Shown here: positions 63,122-64,000 of the stretch, in pieces
How the letters are laid out: each line of letters begins with the position of its first letter
Position numbering within the stretch: the first letter of the stretch is position 1
From: Rhodoblastus sp. 17X3
GTDB taxonomy: Bacteria > Pseudomonadota > Alphaproteobacteria > Rhizobiales > Beijerinckiaceae
Direction of reading: 5' to 3'
DNA length: 64,000 nt
Assembly: GCF_030056575.1 (NCBI RefSeq)
Contig: NZ_JASHHX010000001.1
Span: 1-64,000, forward strand
Notes under the pieces: generated by a model
Databases searched by the model: none
What the model saw: only the letters and a program-made list of their open reading frames with translations
What the model was told of the DNA's origin: nothing
Translations under genes and position numbers: made by a program

Positions 63122-63906
63122 GCGCCGCTCTGAAAACCGCCCCGGCTTCGGCGGGCGTCGAGATCGCCATCCGCGACGTGTCGCACAGTTTCGATCTCGA
63201 AGGCGCGCCTCTGCCGGTGCTGGAGAATGTGGGCCTGACGGCGGCGCGCGGCGAATTCGTCGCGCTGCTCGGACCCTCGGGCTGCGGCAAATCCACGCTG
63301 CTGCGGCTCGTCGCCGGGCTTGAGCCGCCGACCAAAGGCGAGGTCGCCGCCGATGGCCAGCGCATTGCGGGACCCGACCCGTCGCGTGTCGTGGTGTTCC
63401 AGGACCCGACCTTGTTCCCCTGGCGCAATGTCCGCGACAATGTCTCGCTGGGACTGGAGGCGCAGGGGCTGCTCAAGACCAGCGGCGCCCGGATCGACGC
63501 GACCTTGCGCCTCGTCGGGCTGGAGAATTTCGCCAAGGCGTTTCCGCATCAATTGTCCGGCGGCATGGCGCAGCGCGTCGCGCTGGCGCGGGCGTTGGTC
63601 AACGACCCGGATCTGCTGATTCTCGACGAACCGCTCGGCAAGCTGGATTCACTGACGCGGCTCTCCATGCAGGGCGAGATCGTCAATCTCTGGCGGCGCG
63701 CGGGCTTCACCGCTTTGCTCGTCACCCATGACATCGAAGAGGCCCTGCTGATGGCGACGCGCGTCGTCGTGTTCAGTGCGCGCCCGGCCTCGATCAAGGC
63801 CGATATTCGCATCGACAAGCCTTATCCCCGCCATCGCGACGACCCCGACCTCGTGGCGCGCCGCCGGGAAATCCTCACTTTGCTCGGCCTCGACGCTTCC
63901 TGGTAA
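63115..63906 (+). CDS. ABC transporter ATPase, NitT/TauT type
   Basis: 263 residues. Walker A GPSGCGKST, Q-loop VVFQDPTLFPWRNV, signature LSGGMAQRVALARAL, Walker B LLILDEPLGKLD and H-loop VTHDIEEALL. These match the SsuB/TauB/NrtD ATPases. The ATG at 63115 overlaps the permease stop by seven bases. Confidence 0.9.
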   Translation: MVSAALKTAPASAGVEIAIRDVSHSFDLEGAPLPVLENVGLTAARGEFVALLGPSGCGKSTLLRLVAGLEPPTKGEVAADGQRIAGPDPSRVVVFQDPTLFPWRNVRDNVSLGLEAQGLLKTSGARIDATLRLVGLENFAKAFPHQLSGGMAQRVALARALVNDPDLLILDEPLGKLDSLTRLSMQGEIVNLWRRAGFTALLVTHDIEEALLMATRVVVFSARPASIKADIRIDKPYPRHRDDPDLVARRREILTLLGLDASW

Positions 63907-63939
63907 GCGCGCGGCCCGGACGAGAGACAATCAAAACCC

Positions 63940-64000
63940 ATGACCAGCAAACTGATTTCGCTCAGCGAGGCGGCGCGCCGCTTCGCCTGGGACGGCATGC
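63940..64000 (+). CDS. Probable CoA-transferase subunit A (cut by window end)
   Basis: Only 20 residues are in the window: MTSKLISLSEAARRF, then AWDGM. This resembles the start of CoA-transferase alpha subunits (xxLxEAxxxxxxDG). It is 33 bases after the ATPase gene and may share the operon, which would point to transport and activation of a carboxylic acid. Confidence 0.4.
   Translation, partial: MTSKLISLSEAARRFAWDGM

Overview
The window is GC-rich DNA with dense, often overlapping genes. Gene content (fructose ABC importer of the rhizobial Frc type, complete Entner-Doudoroff operon, ROK regulator, OprB porin, large serine-recombinase remnant) suggests an alphaproteobacterium of the order Hyphomicrobiales, perhaps Beijerinckiaceae or Methylocystaceae. 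The family-level guess is weak because no rRNA or tRNA gene is visible.

Layout. 1-1.96 kb: decayed accessory DNA with the C-terminal part of a large serine recombinase and a small DUF551-like gene. 2.0-6.3 kb: a rightward cluster resembling chromate/oxidative-stress loci (ChrB-like protein, exported superoxide dismutase, YncE-like propeller, small exported protein, MFS transporter) but without ChrA. 6.6-8.3 kb: an ECF sigma factor divergent from DUF4142 and cupredoxin genes, with a sigma-type promoter between. 8.35-12.4 kb: an unusual leftward operon encoding an MlaC-like lipid-binding protein, a MacB/FtsX-type ABC exporter and a fusion of a haem-oxygenase-like (possibly diiron) domain with a GNAT acyltransferase. 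I read this as a candidate make-and-export pathway for an acylated metabolite. 12.5-19.3 kb: a two-component system bracketed by two inverted copies of a ~53-bp element, small exported proteins on both outer sides, and a MacAB-like efflux operon. 19.9-22.0 kb: a membrane/spermidine-synthase fusion, followed by a possible sRNA.

22.6-37.8 kb is central carbon metabolism. Fructose or a similar sugar enters through an OprB porin and FrcBCA, is phosphorylated by a PfkB-family kinase, converted by Pgi to glucose-6-P, then run through zwf-pgl-edd-eda. The ROK regulator lies between the two arms. mgsA overlaps pgi.

37.8-41.3 kb is a loosely packed region with small unknown genes and a WYL regulator preceded by a perfect inverted repeat. 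41.4-60.0 kb is an exopolysaccharide locus: a secreted GH16 glycanase with duplicated Ig-like and beta-roll repeats, an Xre regulator, then a rightward operon with two unusual fusions (GT4 to polysaccharide-export protein; GT2 to Wzx-like flippase), more glycosyltransferases, a multispanning GT/polymerase-like protein, a DUF1616 protein, a GH5 glycanase, a GMC oxidoreductase and a metallophosphoesterase. No Wzc-type co-polymerase is visible. 60.1-64 kb: a hypothetical gene, then a Tat-exported NitT/TauT-type ABC system with a His-rich motif, running into what looks like a CoA-transferase gene cut by the window end.
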